DNA from: Yamadazyma tenuis
Lineage: Eukaryota > Ascomycota > Pichiomycetes > Serinales > Debaryomycetaceae
Assembly: GCF_029203305.1 (NCBI RefSeq)
Contig: NC_089465.1
Span: 744,001-808,000 of the forward strand
Direction of reading: 5' to 3'
DNA length: 64,000 nucleotides
Below the pieces are notes generated by a model. That model was not told the DNA's origin and did not search any database. It worked only from the letters and a program-made list of their open reading frames with translations. Below, piece after piece: positions 38,480 through 48,576 of this stretch (position 1 is the stretch's first letter; each line of letters opens with the position of its first letter). The translations under genes and the position numbers were made by a program.

Positions 38480-39115
38480 ATGAGATTTTCTTTGTTACTT
38501 ATGGTGTGCGCCTTGTGCCTGGTATCCCAAGCCGCATTGACATTCATTTTGGGGGCCCATGAAAATGTGTGCTTTGGTGTGTTTACCGACCAGCCAAGGA
38601 CATCTATCAGTTATTACTTTGCTGTTCAAAGTGGAGGTGCCTTTGATGTTGACTACACTATAAAGAACCCAAGAGGTGAAGTGATCGTTACCGAAGACAA
38701 GCAGAGACAAGGAGATTTCATAATCAATGCCGATATTGCCGGAGAGTACGAATTGTGTTTCTCCAATAGCATGTCTACTTACGCTGAAAAGGTGATTGAC
38801 TTTGAGATTAAGGTGGAAAATGATAAAAATGACTTCAAGGCCAACATGCCAGACCAACCAAATGCCAAACCAAAGGCTCATATTGAAAACATGGGCAAGA
38901 CTGTTGACAAAATCGACCAAAAATTGGATGAATTGTTAAGAGCCATTCAATACTACAAGACCAGAAACAACAGAAACCAAGCCACTGTTAAGAGTACTGA
39001 ATCTAGAATCTACTACTTTTCTATTTTCGAAGTGTTGTTGATGGTTGGTATGGCTGGTTTACAAATTACAGTTGTGCAATTGTTCTTTAAGGGATCAAGA
39101 AAACAATTAGTGTAG
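38480..39115 (+). CDS. p24-family cargo receptor (Erp type)
   Basis: 211 residues from MRFSLLLMVCALCLVSQA, a signal peptide; the frame's earlier ATG at 38432 would put 16 polar residues in front and is less likely. The GOLD domain has the paired cysteines (ENVCFGVF and ELCFSNS), a coiled-coil linker follows (DKIDQKLDELLRAIQYYKTR), then STESRIYYFSIFEVLLM leading into one membrane helix and a short tail, KGSRKQLV. p24 proteins cycle between ER and Golgi in COPII/COPI vesicles. The sequence looks nearest Erp2/Erp4 or Erp3; the subgroup is uncertain. Confidence 0.87.
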   Translation: MRFSLLLMVCALCLVSQAALTFILGAHENVCFGVFTDQPRTSISYYFAVQSGGAFDVDYTIKNPRGEVIVTEDKQRQGDFIINADIAGEYELCFSNSMSTYAEKVIDFEIKVENDKNDFKANMPDQPNAKPKAHIENMGKTVDKIDQKLDELLRAIQYYKTRNNRNQATVKSTESRIYYFSIFEVLLMVGMAGLQITVVQLFFKGSRKQLV

Positions 39116-39168
39116 TTATGCATTAATGTACATAAAGCTTGATAGCTTGTAATATCACTTCCTCCCAT

Positions 39169-40179
39169 TTACTGGCCAATTGGACAGTTTCTCAAATAAT
39201 CAGCTTTACTCTTTAAAAGACGGATCGATTTGATGAATATTTCTTCAGGTGGCATTCCGCCTGTGGATTCGATATTGAAGATGAAATGGTCTCTTTTTCT
39301 TCCTAATTTGACTTTCCCATCAAATTCTTCATGTCTCAATACTTCTCTTGAAACAGTATCTCTTCTTGCATCTTTCACATAAGCTTCACCTTTACTGTCA
39401 ATATCTACAACTCCAGGAGGAAAACATCTTTGGAATCTCTTGGCTTGTTCGCCAGAAATTGGTTGTTTGATATCAATTACTGGCATCAATCTGTATGAGG
39501 CAGTTGCAACTGGAGAAAACTTAGCATGATCACTACCAACTCCCAATATACAATGAGCTCTTAAGGAAATCTCTTGACCTGGCCTTAACTTGGCAATTAA
39601 GATATTAGGATCTGCTGCCGTTACCGGATTTCCTTTGAACAATTCCACTTGCTTTCCTTGGGGTTCAAACTTCAAGTCTTTGGCGTACACATGCGAATTT
39701 CTGTACAACTCTTTGGGATTAGTGGAACCTTTAGGGGCATTAGGGTTGTGTGTACATGTAACATCCAATGTCAAAACGATGGTGTTTTCATCGGTATATT
39801 TGGACTTTTCGTCCTGAGCCGTGTCAACCCATGTCAACAAGTCAGGATCTGCTTTTAAAGGAATGAGCCCGATTCTATGAGCCAAAACCTCGTCTTGAAT
39901 CACGGAGGTGTTGTTGAACACATATATGGTTTCAGCAGCAACAGAAGGAACTTCTGAGATCATTATTCTCCGTAAAGCGTTAGCAATAGATGTGTCAATA
40001 TGAACTAAATCAAAGTTAGACTCTCTCTCATCTAGCTTACTGATCTTCACTTCGAGGCTGTTCTTGATTTTCTCAATATCCCATGATTGATCTTCGTTGG
40101 AAGAGTGCCCAGGGAAGTCTGTGGATGTTGTGTTGGTAACTCTGTTGTACTCAATTCCCACAATATTGTTATCTGCCAT
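39169..40179 (-). CDS. RPC40: RNA polymerase I and III subunit AC40
   Basis: 336 residues, beginning MADNNIVGIEYNRVTNTTST as in the yeast protein. The alpha-like dimerisation domain contains TSIANALRRIMISEVPSVAAE and ends with KSIRLLKSKADYLRNCPIG; the inserted domain carries FEPQGKQ and KFSPVATASYRL. AC40 pairs with AC19 to nucleate both polymerases. I read every codon and found no CTG. A PAC box and an RRPE-like AAAATTTC lie upstream, as expected for a ribosome-synthesis gene. Confidence 0.97.
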   Translation of the reverse strand: MADNNIVGIEYNRVTNTTSTDFPGHSSNEDQSWDIEKIKNSLEVKISKLDERESNFDLVHIDTSIANALRRIMISEVPSVAAETIYVFNNTSVIQDEVLAHRIGLIPLKADPDLLTWVDTAQDEKSKYTDENTIVLTLDVTCTHNPNAPKGSTNPKELYRNSHVYAKDLKFEPQGKQVELFKGNPVTAADPNILIAKLRPGQEISLRAHCILGVGSDHAKFSPVATASYRLMPVIDIKQPISGEQAKRFQRCFPPGVVDIDSKGEAYVKDARRDTVSREVLRHEEFDGKVKLGRKRDHFIFNIESTGGMPPEEIFIKSIRLLKSKADYLRNCPIGQ

Positions 40180-40229
40180 TTTATAGCTATAGTACAGAGA
40201 TGAGCAGAAATTTTGACACTCGAAAATTT

Positions 40230-40237
40230 CTCATCGC
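40230..40237 (-). promoter_or_regulatory. PAC box before RPC40
   Basis: CTCATCGC on the plus strand is GCGATGAG on the coding strand, 51-58 bases before the start codon. It directly adjoins GAAAATTTC, an RRPE-like element; the PAC+RRPE pair is characteristic of yeast ribosome-biogenesis promoters. Confidence 0.65.
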
Positions 40238-40318
40238 AATTAGCATGGTTAGAGCGTGTACATACCGTTAAACCTTTCATAAGATCTCGTATATTGGTAA
40301 GGAAAGAGACAAGTGCTT

Positions 40319-41107
40319 TTATGAAAAGGAACCGGGAATAGGGTATGGAATCTCAGCAACAGGGCGTGGCTGGCCGGCTCTTTCTTCTTCCTGAGGAGAA
40401 AGCGTAAACCCACCACGGTAACTCAAGATCACCTTGATATTGCTGATAATATCAAGGCACAAAAGTACCACATCGCCATTGTATCCGTCGCAGTCGTTGT
40501 GCACCTTCCATTCCAGATGAATATCTTGTGTGGGATTGGAGATGGAATCATGAGGGACTGTCACCAGTAGAATCTCAAAATCTTGAACATAGCACATTAA
40601 GTTATGGAGGACCACTTGAAAAAAGAATATCATTACGTCGAGAATAAGCAACTCCAATCTACCAAATGGTACTCTTTCTCCTATGAACTCAATTGTCAGA
40701 CTTCCATGTAAAAAATGTTTGTCCCCATGCGGTGGTGAAGAATAAGCACCAAACACCAAGTGGATAAGTGTATAGAACCCATTCAACACTATCACCGTTA
40801 GAAGTAAAAACTTACTCAAACCCTTTTTAGATTCCTCTGTGTATAAATGCAATGATGGGTATGGATTGGATAAAGTGTACTGGGAAAACCCTCTTAGAAC
40901 CAAGCCGGTGGTAGACAAATCTCGCAAGTAAACAATCACAATCAATAGGAATCCCATGAATCTAAATGAATGTCGTAACTCTCCAAGAAAGAACTTCTTT
41001 CGTTTATATAATATGGTGGCATTATTCTTTCGGGTCTCTTCAGGCGAAGGATATCGCTCTTGTTGATAATCTCGTATTATGTGCTCAATTTCCTTCATTT
41101 CTTCCAT
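40319..41107 (-). CDS. DUF1746 membrane protein, Dsc E3-ligase complex type
   Basis: 262 residues with two or three membrane segments (about 50-70, 100-125 and 150-172). The N-terminal RHSFRFMGFLLIVIVYLRDLS and FGRLELLILDVMIFFFQVVLHNL resemble the fungal DUF1746 domain found in Vld1 of S. cerevisiae and Dsc4-like subunits of the Golgi/endosome Dsc ubiquitin ligase, where they help route the complex to its membrane. The C-terminal part is cytosolic and ends in a Pro-rich tail. Family recognition comes from motif memory only. Confidence 0.6.
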   Translation of the reverse strand: MEEMKEIEHIIRDYQQERYPSPEETRKNNATILYKRKKFFLGELRHSFRFMGFLLIVIVYLRDLSTTGLVLRGFSQYTLSNPYPSLHLYTEESKKGLSKFLLLTVIVLNGFYTLIHLVFGAYSSPPHGDKHFLHGSLTIEFIGERVPFGRLELLILDVMIFFFQVVLHNLMCYVQDFEILLVTVPHDSISNPTQDIHLEWKVHNDCDGYNGDVVLLCLDIISNIKVILSYRGGFTLSPQEEERAGQPRPVAEIPYPIPGSFS

Positions 41108-41329
41108 ATTGATTAATGCTAATGTTTCAATGAGTTATCAAACCCTTTATGGTGATTATTGAAAGCCAGTTTAGATGCTTGGAAAAAGTGTACGAAGAAA
41201 GTTGGACCTTTTTGTTAAAGATTTAAAATCGCGGTTTCTATGATTAAAGTTATATAAACAGTATAAATAAATAACTACAAGGTCTATATTACCAGTGGTA
41301 TAGTACACAAGGCAGGTATAAGGTGGTCC

Positions 41330-44300
41330 TCAGCCTTTAATTTTCACCTCACTAATGAGATCACCTCCCAAAAGACGAATTTGATCGAGAATGCTTTCTT
41401 TGTTGATGATCACTTCTTCTGTGTCTTTGTCTTTAGAATCTTGAACAGGTTTGAGGTTGATACCAAAGTTGACTCTGAACTTCTTCTTAGTTAAAGTAGC
41501 AGGGACAAAAAGACCAGTGATGATATTGTGCCCATCATTGTTCAAAAAACTGTAGCTGTGGGAAGAAAATATAATCACATTACCAAACTTCCTGTTTAAA
41601 TCATCAATATAAGCTTGGGTCAAATCGTATTTGGAAGCAATATCATCCGGGAAAAATGTTTGGTTGTTAATCAAATTCTTGAAGCTGTTGGAAGGTAACA
41701 CCCCGGCAGAAGTTGATAACTTATGAGACTTGATATCGATGATGAAATCGTAATCTTGCAACACCGGTACAAACAATAAATTGAGATTAATCTCATTGAC
41801 ACCAGATGATCTGATAATTTCAGTTGCAGATCTTGCCAAAGCCGTCAATCTACTGGCAATCGGAAGAGTCAATTCATTGGACCATAAGATTCCTGATGGG
41901 TCATCTTTAGATCCAATAAAAAATTGGGTCTTGATTCCTGTTGGATCGTTTTTTCTTATCTTTGTGAAATTATCTTCAATCATCTGCTGAGTTTGAATAG
42001 TTAACTTGTCGGACAATTTGTTGAAGGTTTCACTGTCTAATTCGTTGTAAGAATCTCCCCCAACGTCATTTTTCACAAGATCAAGAATCAATGAAGTATC
42101 CTTCCAATTCCAACTGGCTAAGAACTCTAAAATCCTTAAGAACCCGTTCTCAACAGAGTGAGGTACTGAATATGGAGCTGGGTCAACAAACGGCTTGAGC
42201 GCAATCAACTCCACCAATTCCTCGCTGAAGTGGCTCAATAGTAAATGGGAGTCCAACCATATCTTGAATAATCTTACTGTTGGGGAATAAAAGGGGAAAT
42301 GATGGGATAAAGTACTAACGGTTCTTGAATGCTTCACCACACCAATGTACTTTTGGTTGAATTTAAGATAAATATCTTGGGCCCTGGCTTTTTGCTTGTC
42401 AGCGTTACTCACAGCTCTTAAATACATTGTCTCATCTCTTTCGGTCAAAACTCTGATTTTGAATCCAAACCCTTCAGGGGTTAAAACCCTTAATATAGTT
42501 ATATGACTATTGAAGGGAATAGTGTCATCTTGGGTTATGAAGGCTTTGTATGCTGTTTCCTTGTGAAGCTCGTCCAAAGTCTTCAACAAGAAAGCTGACT
42601 TGACTTTTTCTAATGCAAATAATTCATCTGGCCACTTTGCTGAAGATTCGAACTGCAAAATCACTTCATTCCAAAAGTCAGGATTACTGACAGCGAAGGG
42701 AACTGGCTGCAAAGTGGAAGTATATCTTAAACTCGATGAAGCGGGAAACATTGACTTGACACTCAAAGGCAACGATAATTTGGAAATGGCTCTAGTTAAA
42801 GATTCGAAAGAAGTTTTCAAATTGGCAAAGCTGCTGGTTGAGATAACAGGTTGATTAGAACCAGACGGTAATAATGGTATAGGAAGTTTCTTATTAAATG
42901 CTGGCAATTCGGTGGAAATGTTGGAGGAAATATCTTTGTACAAATGGTGATCCAAAGAATACTTGATTATGGATAAAGTAACAGGTTCAGATTCCTTGAT
43001 CAGCCAAACAACACAGTTTTGGATAGTACCATTCTTAAATCTTCTCAAAGAAGCTTTTGCACCCCAAAAGTTTCTGAATTTGATGACTTCTTCCTCATGA
43101 TCATCATTATCTGGACCCTTAGTGACTAACTTTTCGCATTCATCTGGGTTGAACATAAGCCCTATAATGAAATTGTTTGTCTGAGAGTTTATTTTTCTTT
43201 TGTGGATGGCAAAGACGTTTTGAAACTTTTCAAGCTTCACAACCACTTGAGTAGCCCTATCTCCAAGAGCCATTTTTAAGATAACATAAAGCTTGTTCAT
43301 TATAAAGTTCTCGAATGTTAAGAACGTAATCTTTTCCAAGGGACCAAACTGTTCTATCAAATCATCTGGAATAGTAATATTCAACAACATGTCGTATCTT
43401 AATTGATCATGGTTTGAGTTGTGCAACAAAATGGGATCGAATCTGTCTTTCACCACATCATTAAGTAATTCCAACGTTTGGATAGCATCGTGCTTCAATA
43501 GGTTATATGAATAACTAGTCATCTTCCACAATATGTTCAACTTCAAATTTTTGTCAAAGATGGTAGGAACATTGAATCCCTCATTAGGGTTGAATTTAGA
43601 TGCAATGTTCTCCCCAATTAAACTGGAAAACGATAAATAGCCTGAAGAAAGGTCCATTGTAGCCAAGTACTTGATAGTACCTTTGAATAATTGATAAGAA
43701 GAGAATCCATGTAACAAGATCTTGTTCCCATTCAAACCACCACCATGTAGTAAGGCACTCATTAACACGGCGAATTCAAAATGGCCAAATCCTCCTTTGT
43801 TGACAGATCCACTAAATCCCCTTTGGTTCAACCAGATCTTTCCCAATCTACAAGCATCTTTGAAGCTTTCTGTAGCCTTTTTAGAAGTGTACAAGTATTT
43901 CAAATAATAATCAAATGCTGTCAGCGACAAGATAGATGAATTGTACAAGGGAGTCGGGGGCAATTCTTCAGAATCAGATTGGATTCTGATACAGTTCTTA
44001 TTGGGCATCAATTTTTTATTTTCGAATACTCCGAACGGCAAACCAACAATTAATTTGATACTAAACTTTGTCTTGTGGAAACATAAATCGTCAGGGTTAT
44101 CAGTTTTTATACTCTCGATCGTTAAACAAGGATACAAGATATCATCATTAAAGTATTGGTAGGATATTTTCACTGGGAGGTTGTGCTTCTTAGTCAAAGG
44201 AATCAAATGGTCTGTCAAGTATGCCAAATAGAAAGCCCTTTTGTACAAAGCTCTGTAATTCAAATAATCTTTCGGTTGAAACAATTCTTTAGGCATGGTC

Positions 44301-44887
44301 AAAATCATATCTACAGACATTCCGTGGTTTTGGGAAACACCCGTTTTCAATCCAAACGATCCAACTAAAGACACATCTTCAGGAGGTAAATACGAAAACT
44401 TATAGTTGACTTTGCTAGGTTTAGGATCCGGAAATGGGATGACTACCTTCTTAGAAGTAAACCGAGCCTCCAACTCTTCGAGAGTCAAGTTCTCCGTAGC
44501 GGGAATCATCCTTATAAGATCATGAAGTTTATGTAACACTTTTTCAATCTTGTCGATATTAGCATCTTTCAACTTTACTTCCTTGATGAGTTCATCGATT
44601 TGAAGCTTGAAGATATTGGACTTGAATAATTCGGCAGTTTCTCGGGCCACTTGGATCTCTTGAGCAGAGATTTGCTTTCTCTGCTTCTTTGAAGGAGGAT
44701 GTGATATTTTTTGTGGTTTTTCTTCGTCCAGCTCCAGCTCTTGTTCCAGCTCCAGCTCCTGTTCGTGGTGGGCCCGTACTCTGGAGTCATGAACAGGCTT
44801 GGAAGAGGAGCCAGCTGTGTCGACGGCAGCAGCGGCCGACACACGTGGCTTTGCATGCCCACTAGTTACAGAGCTTCTCTTTCCCAT
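41330..44887 (-). CDS. UTP22: Small-subunit processome protein Utp22 (Nrap family)
   Basis: 1185 residues from MGKRSSVTSGHAKPRV; the frame extends 50 codons further upstream, but that part lies in the divergent promoter and looks non-coding. The Nrap domains fill almost the whole protein: VSLVGSFGLKTGVSQNHGMSVD marks the first nucleotidyltransferase-like unit, and HHFPFYSPTVRLFKIWLDSHLL the second. Utp22 with Rrp7 is part of the UTP-C complex in 18S rRNA maturation. The basic Glu-rich N-terminus (EQELELEQELELDE) is a low-complexity insertion. Confidence 0.92.
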   Translation of the reverse strand: MGKRSSVTSGHAKPRVSAAAAVDTAGSSSKPVHDSRVRAHHEQELELEQELELDEEKPQKISHPPSKKQRKQISAQEIQVARETAELFKSNIFKLQIDELIKEVKLKDANIDKIEKVLHKLHDLIRMIPATENLTLEELEARFTSKKVVIPFPDPKPSKVNYKFSYLPPEDVSLVGSFGLKTGVSQNHGMSVDMILTMPKELFQPKDYLNYRALYKRAFYLAYLTDHLIPLTKKHNLPVKISYQYFNDDILYPCLTIESIKTDNPDDLCFHKTKFSIKLIVGLPFGVFENKKLMPNKNCIRIQSDSEELPPTPLYNSSILSLTAFDYYLKYLYTSKKATESFKDACRLGKIWLNQRGFSGSVNKGGFGHFEFAVLMSALLHGGGLNGNKILLHGFSSYQLFKGTIKYLATMDLSSGYLSFSSLIGENIASKFNPNEGFNVPTIFDKNLKLNILWKMTSYSYNLLKHDAIQTLELLNDVVKDRFDPILLHNSNHDQLRYDMLLNITIPDDLIEQFGPLEKITFLTFENFIMNKLYVILKMALGDRATQVVVKLEKFQNVFAIHKRKINSQTNNFIIGLMFNPDECEKLVTKGPDNDDHEEEVIKFRNFWGAKASLRRFKNGTIQNCVVWLIKESEPVTLSIIKYSLDHHLYKDISSNISTELPAFNKKLPIPLLPSGSNQPVISTSSFANLKTSFESLTRAISKLSLPLSVKSMFPASSSLRYTSTLQPVPFAVSNPDFWNEVILQFESSAKWPDELFALEKVKSAFLLKTLDELHKETAYKAFITQDDTIPFNSHITILRVLTPEGFGFKIRVLTERDETMYLRAVSNADKQKARAQDIYLKFNQKYIGVVKHSRTVSTLSHHFPFYSPTVRLFKIWLDSHLLLSHFSEELVELIALKPFVDPAPYSVPHSVENGFLRILEFLASWNWKDTSLILDLVKNDVGGDSYNELDSETFNKLSDKLTIQTQQMIEDNFTKIRKNDPTGIKTQFFIGSKDDPSGILWSNELTLPIASRLTALARSATEIIRSSGVNEINLNLLFVPVLQDYDFIIDIKSHKLSTSAGVLPSNSFKNLINNQTFFPDDIASKYDLTQAYIDDLNRKFGNVIIFSSHSYSFLNNDGHNIITGLFVPATLTKKKFRVNFGINLKPVQDSKDKDTEEVIINKESILDQIRLLGGDLISEVKIKG

Positions 44888-45098
44888 ACTTTCCACGAAT
44901 GCCAGTGAATACTTTTCTATGGAGTGAAAGAGTTTGTTACAGTCCTGGTGAGATTCCTGATTGTTCGATGAGTAAAAAAAACTTGTTGGTGTGTACACGC
45001 TACTCTCGCGGTTTGTCGCGGCCAGCCAGTTTTCCAAACTGGTTCAGGGCGCGACCTGGTCGTTTAGAACTTGCAACAATCGAGCACACCTTAAGAAT
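44888..45098. promoter_or_regulatory. Divergent promoter UTP22/ERG7
   Basis: 211 bases shared by the two genes. TCGATGAG followed by a run of A at 44965-44979 resembles a PAC element with one mismatch, which would suit UTP22. No sterol-response element was identified. Confidence 0.4.
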
Positions 45099-47291
45099 AT
45101 GGGAAGAACTTATTATTCAGACCGGCTTGGCCTCCCAAGGACAGATAGCTCTCGTTGGAGACTTAGAACGGATGATATCGGATCTGAATGGTGGGAGTAC
45201 CCTGACAAAAATGACCTAGAGAAAGACCCTCAGTCGACTTTCGCTCGCTACCTTCTAGATCAGGACCTGTTCCCAGCACCAGAGCCAGAAGCCATTAAGA
45301 CTCCACTTCAAGCAGCCTCTAAAGGAGCTGAATTCTTACAACTTCTTCAAGACGACTGTGGCCTGCTTCCTTGCCAGTACAAGGGCCCAATGTTTATGAC
45401 CATTGGATATGTCGTAGCATGCTATTTTTCAGGTACCGAGATTCCTGAACCATATCGAATTGAAATGATTCGCTATTTAGTTAACGCTTCGCATCCAGTG
45501 GATGGGGGCTGGGGTTTGCACTCGGTAGACAAGTCAACATGTTTTGGTACTACCATGAACTATTTGGTGTTACGATTACTTGGATTAGATGCTAATCACC
45601 CAGTTTGTGTTAAGGCAAGAAAAACTTTACATCGGTTGGGAGGTGCTTTAGGGAACCCACATTGGGGTAAAGTATGGCTTTCTATTCTTGGGTTATACGA
45701 ATATGAAGGAGTAAACCCGGCTCCTCCAGAGTTGTGGATGTTACCATATTGGTTCCCAGCTCATCCTGGGAGATGGTGGGTGCATGTAAGAGCCATATAT
45801 GCACCATTTGGATATATTATAATGAATAAAGTGAGAATGGAGATGACCCCTTTATTGCAAGACCTTCGGAATGAAATTTATTTACCATCCCAATTGCCAT
45901 ATGAGAATATCCATTTTAGCGAACACAGAAACAATGTTTGTGGTGTGGACTTATATTATCCACACTCTAAGATTTTAAATTTTGCCAACAAGTTGTTGGT
46001 AGTGTACGAGAAATTCAGACCCGATTGGATAAGAACGTTGGCCAGTAAACATGTCTATGGCTTAATCTTGAAAGATTATGCAAATACCAAGCATTTAACA
46101 ATTGCACCGGTTAGTTTTGCTTTGGATATGGTGGTAACATTTGCAGTGGAAGGTAAAGAATCAGAGAATTTCAAAAAGCTTAATTCCAGAAAGAACGAAG
46201 TCTTGTTCCATGGTCCCCAAGGTATGACAGTTATGGGAACCAATGGAACCCAAACCTGGGATGCTGCTTTCATGATCCAATATTGTTTTATGGCTGGCTT
46301 GGCCGATATACCTAAGCATCAGCCTATGATAAAAAAAGCATTCAGATACTTAATCAGAAACCAATTCACTGACGACTGTGTTGAAGGTAGTTTCAGAGAT
46401 AAGAGAAATGGAGCTTGGGGGTTCAGTACAAAAGATCAGGGTTATACCGTCAGTGATTGCACGGCAGAAGCTGTAAAGGCAATTATAATGGTAAAGAACC
46501 ACCTGGCATTTTCAGATATTAAAGATGAAATAGCTGATGACAGATTGTTTGACGCTATTAATGTGTTGTTGACTTTGCAGAACAGAGGGAGCTATGAATT
46601 TGGTTCCTTCTCAACATACGAAAAAATCAGAGGGTCTAAAATGTTGGAATCTTTGAACCCGGCGGAAGTGTTCAACAATATCATGGTCGAATATCCGTAC
46701 GTTGAATGTACTGATTCTTCAGTTTTGGGGTTAACATATTTCACTAAATATTATCCTGAGTACAAGCAGATTCCTATTAAATTTGCTATTGAAGATGCTA
46801 TCAATTATATCAGAAAAGCACAGAACGAAGATGGATCTTGGTATGGAGCCTGGGGTGTATGTTACACTTATGCTGGTATGTTTGCCCTTGAAGCTTTCAA
46901 TTCTGTAGGAAGAACTTATGAGAATGATCCTGTGGTCAAGAAAGGATGTGAATTCTTGATTTCCAAGCAATTGTCAGATGGTGGATGGTCTGAATCAATG
47001 AAGTCATGTGAGACTCATTCATATGTCAATAGTAACCAATCCTTGGTGGTCCAGACTGCTTGGAGTGTTATTGGATTATTGTTAGCAGATTATCCTGACA
47101 AGACCCCTATCAAGAAGGGTATCGAGTTGATAATGAAAAGACAGTTGCCTACCGGTGAATGGAAATTTGAAGATATCGAAGGCGTTTTTAACCATAGCTG
47201 TGCTATTGAATATCCTTCTTATAAATTCTTATTCTCTATAAAGGCGTTGGGTTTATACAGCAAGAAATACGGGGATGAAGAGATTTTATGA
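45099..47291 (+). CDS. ERG7: Lanosterol synthase (oxidosqualene cyclase)
   Basis: 730 residues, equal to the family norm, starting at MGRTYYSDRLGLPRTDSSRW; upstream in-frame Met codons fall in the promoter. Erg7 cyclises 2,3-oxidosqualene to lanosterol in the ER/lipid-droplet membrane, feeding ergosterol synthesis. The catalytic acid motif is in TVSDCTAEAVKAI, and several QW repeats are visible (GGWGLHS, GAWGFS, GSWYGAWG, GGWSES). PCQYKGPMFMTIGYV and HGPQGMTVMGTNGTQTWD are strongly conserved blocks. No residue of the active site looks altered. Confidence 0.97.
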   Translation: MGRTYYSDRLGLPRTDSSRWRLRTDDIGSEWWEYPDKNDLEKDPQSTFARYLLDQDLFPAPEPEAIKTPLQAASKGAEFLQLLQDDCGLLPCQYKGPMFMTIGYVVACYFSGTEIPEPYRIEMIRYLVNASHPVDGGWGLHSVDKSTCFGTTMNYLVLRLLGLDANHPVCVKARKTLHRLGGALGNPHWGKVWLSILGLYEYEGVNPAPPELWMLPYWFPAHPGRWWVHVRAIYAPFGYIIMNKVRMEMTPLLQDLRNEIYLPSQLPYENIHFSEHRNNVCGVDLYYPHSKILNFANKLLVVYEKFRPDWIRTLASKHVYGLILKDYANTKHLTIAPVSFALDMVVTFAVEGKESENFKKLNSRKNEVLFHGPQGMTVMGTNGTQTWDAAFMIQYCFMAGLADIPKHQPMIKKAFRYLIRNQFTDDCVEGSFRDKRNGAWGFSTKDQGYTVSDCTAEAVKAIIMVKNHLAFSDIKDEIADDRLFDAINVLLTLQNRGSYEFGSFSTYEKIRGSKMLESLNPAEVFNNIMVEYPYVECTDSSVLGLTYFTKYYPEYKQIPIKFAIEDAINYIRKAQNEDGSWYGAWGVCYTYAGMFALEAFNSVGRTYENDPVVKKGCEFLISKQLSDGGWSESMKSCETHSYVNSNQSLVVQTAWSVIGLLLADYPDKTPIKKGIELIMKRQLPTGEWKFEDIEGVFNHSCAIEYPSYKFLFSIKALGLYSKKYGDEEIL

Positions 47292-47646
47292 TCCAGTCAT
47301 GCTTGTTATAATTATATATAATCTACGTTACTCGCCTTAAAAACCATTCCTTGACATCTTCTTCTTTCACAAAAAATAAATGCTGCAAGAAATTGAATTT
47401 AGTAAAATTCGCAAGAATTAAATAAAGAAGATGATTGAAATATGATTCAAAAAATCCTAGAAAAACTTCCAGAAATCAACCCCATAGTACATGCTACCTT
47501 TCTTCAATACAACCCTTTGAACCAACGTTGAAGCAAGCTTCTAGCTCTATATGCACTTGTCGTTCAGAAAAGTACCATACACGACCGAACATCGATATAT
47601 GCGCGAAGATATTCTGGAGGGAAGATTAGAACTTTACGCAAGCACC
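47292..47646. other. Spacer ERG7 to SEC17
   Basis: 355 bases: A/T-rich ERG7 3' end, then the SEC17 promoter. The last ~96 bases are open in the SEC17 frame but lack family similarity. S. cerevisiae SEC17 has an intron near its start; here the coding sequence runs uninterrupted from 47647. Confidence 0.55.
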
Positions 47647-48528
47647 ATGTCTGACCCTCGTGCAACCATAGCAGAAGCAGAAAAGTTGTTAAAGCCCCAA
47701 CTGGGATTCTTACTGTTTATATCTGGATCTTCTCAATCCTATAGATTAGAAGAGGCCAGCGACTTATTTGTTCAGGCTGGTAATCAATACAGATTAATAA
47801 AGGACTATGACCTGGCTGGTAAACAGTTTGTAAGAGCTGCCAATATCCAGAAACAACTTAACAATCACAACGATGTGGCCAACCACTTGGTTGAAGCCTA
47901 CAAGTGTTTCAAAGGAGTTTCACCCACCGAAGCCATTGATTCATTGAGTCAAGCAATCCACATTTTCTTAACACAAAATGGGCAATTTAGAAGAGCTGCT
48001 AACTTCACAATGGACTTGGCCGAACTTTACGAGTCTACAGGGGATATAGCCAATTCATCTAAGAGTTATGAACAAGCCGGTGATTATTTTGACACTGATC
48101 ATGCTGAAGCTTTATCCAATAAAGCCTACTTGAAGTGTGCTGATTTGACTAGTTTATCTGGTGACTACCAGAAAGCTGTCGAACTTTATGATGGTATCAT
48201 TAAGAAACTGGTAGGCAATGCTTTGTCGAAGTGGAATTTGAAGGACTACTTCTTCAAATCAATTTTGTGTACGTTGTGCATGGATGATGTGATTGAGGCA
48301 CACAAGAAGTTGGATCATTATTGTCAAGAAGAGCCTTCATTCGAGTCGACCCGTGAGTTTAAATTAATTGGAAGTATTTTAGAGGCCATCGACCAAGGTG
48401 ATGAACAATTGTTTGCTGACAAGGTGTTTGAGTATGACCAATTCAGCAAATTAGATAAGTTGAAAACACAATTGTTATTGAAGATCAAAAACAGCGTGGT
48501 GGACAAGGATGATGATGACTTATTATGA
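47647..48528 (+). CDS. SEC17: Alpha-SNAP
   Basis: 293 residues from MSDPRATIAEAEKLLK. It is made of TPR-like helical hairpins: LFVQAGNQYRLIKDYDLAG, VEAYKCFKGVSPTEAIDSL, GQFRRAANFTMDLAELYE, ALSNKAYLKCADLTSL. The acidic end VVDKDDDDLL is the segment that stimulates the ATPase Sec18/NSF. Sec17 binds SNARE complexes and recruits Sec18 for their disassembly. Length and termini match the family, so the start is secure. Confidence 0.95.
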   Translation: MSDPRATIAEAEKLLKPQLGFLLFISGSSQSYRLEEASDLFVQAGNQYRLIKDYDLAGKQFVRAANIQKQLNNHNDVANHLVEAYKCFKGVSPTEAIDSLSQAIHIFLTQNGQFRRAANFTMDLAELYESTGDIANSSKSYEQAGDYFDTDHAEALSNKAYLKCADLTSLSGDYQKAVELYDGIIKKLVGNALSKWNLKDYFFKSILCTLCMDDVIEAHKKLDHYCQEEPSFESTREFKLIGSILEAIDQGDEQLFADKVFEYDQFSKLDKLKTQLLLKIKNSVVDKDDDDLL

Positions 48529-48576
48529 TTACATATTGAATTTAAGCGTACTATTAAAACTTACGAAAACAATTAT

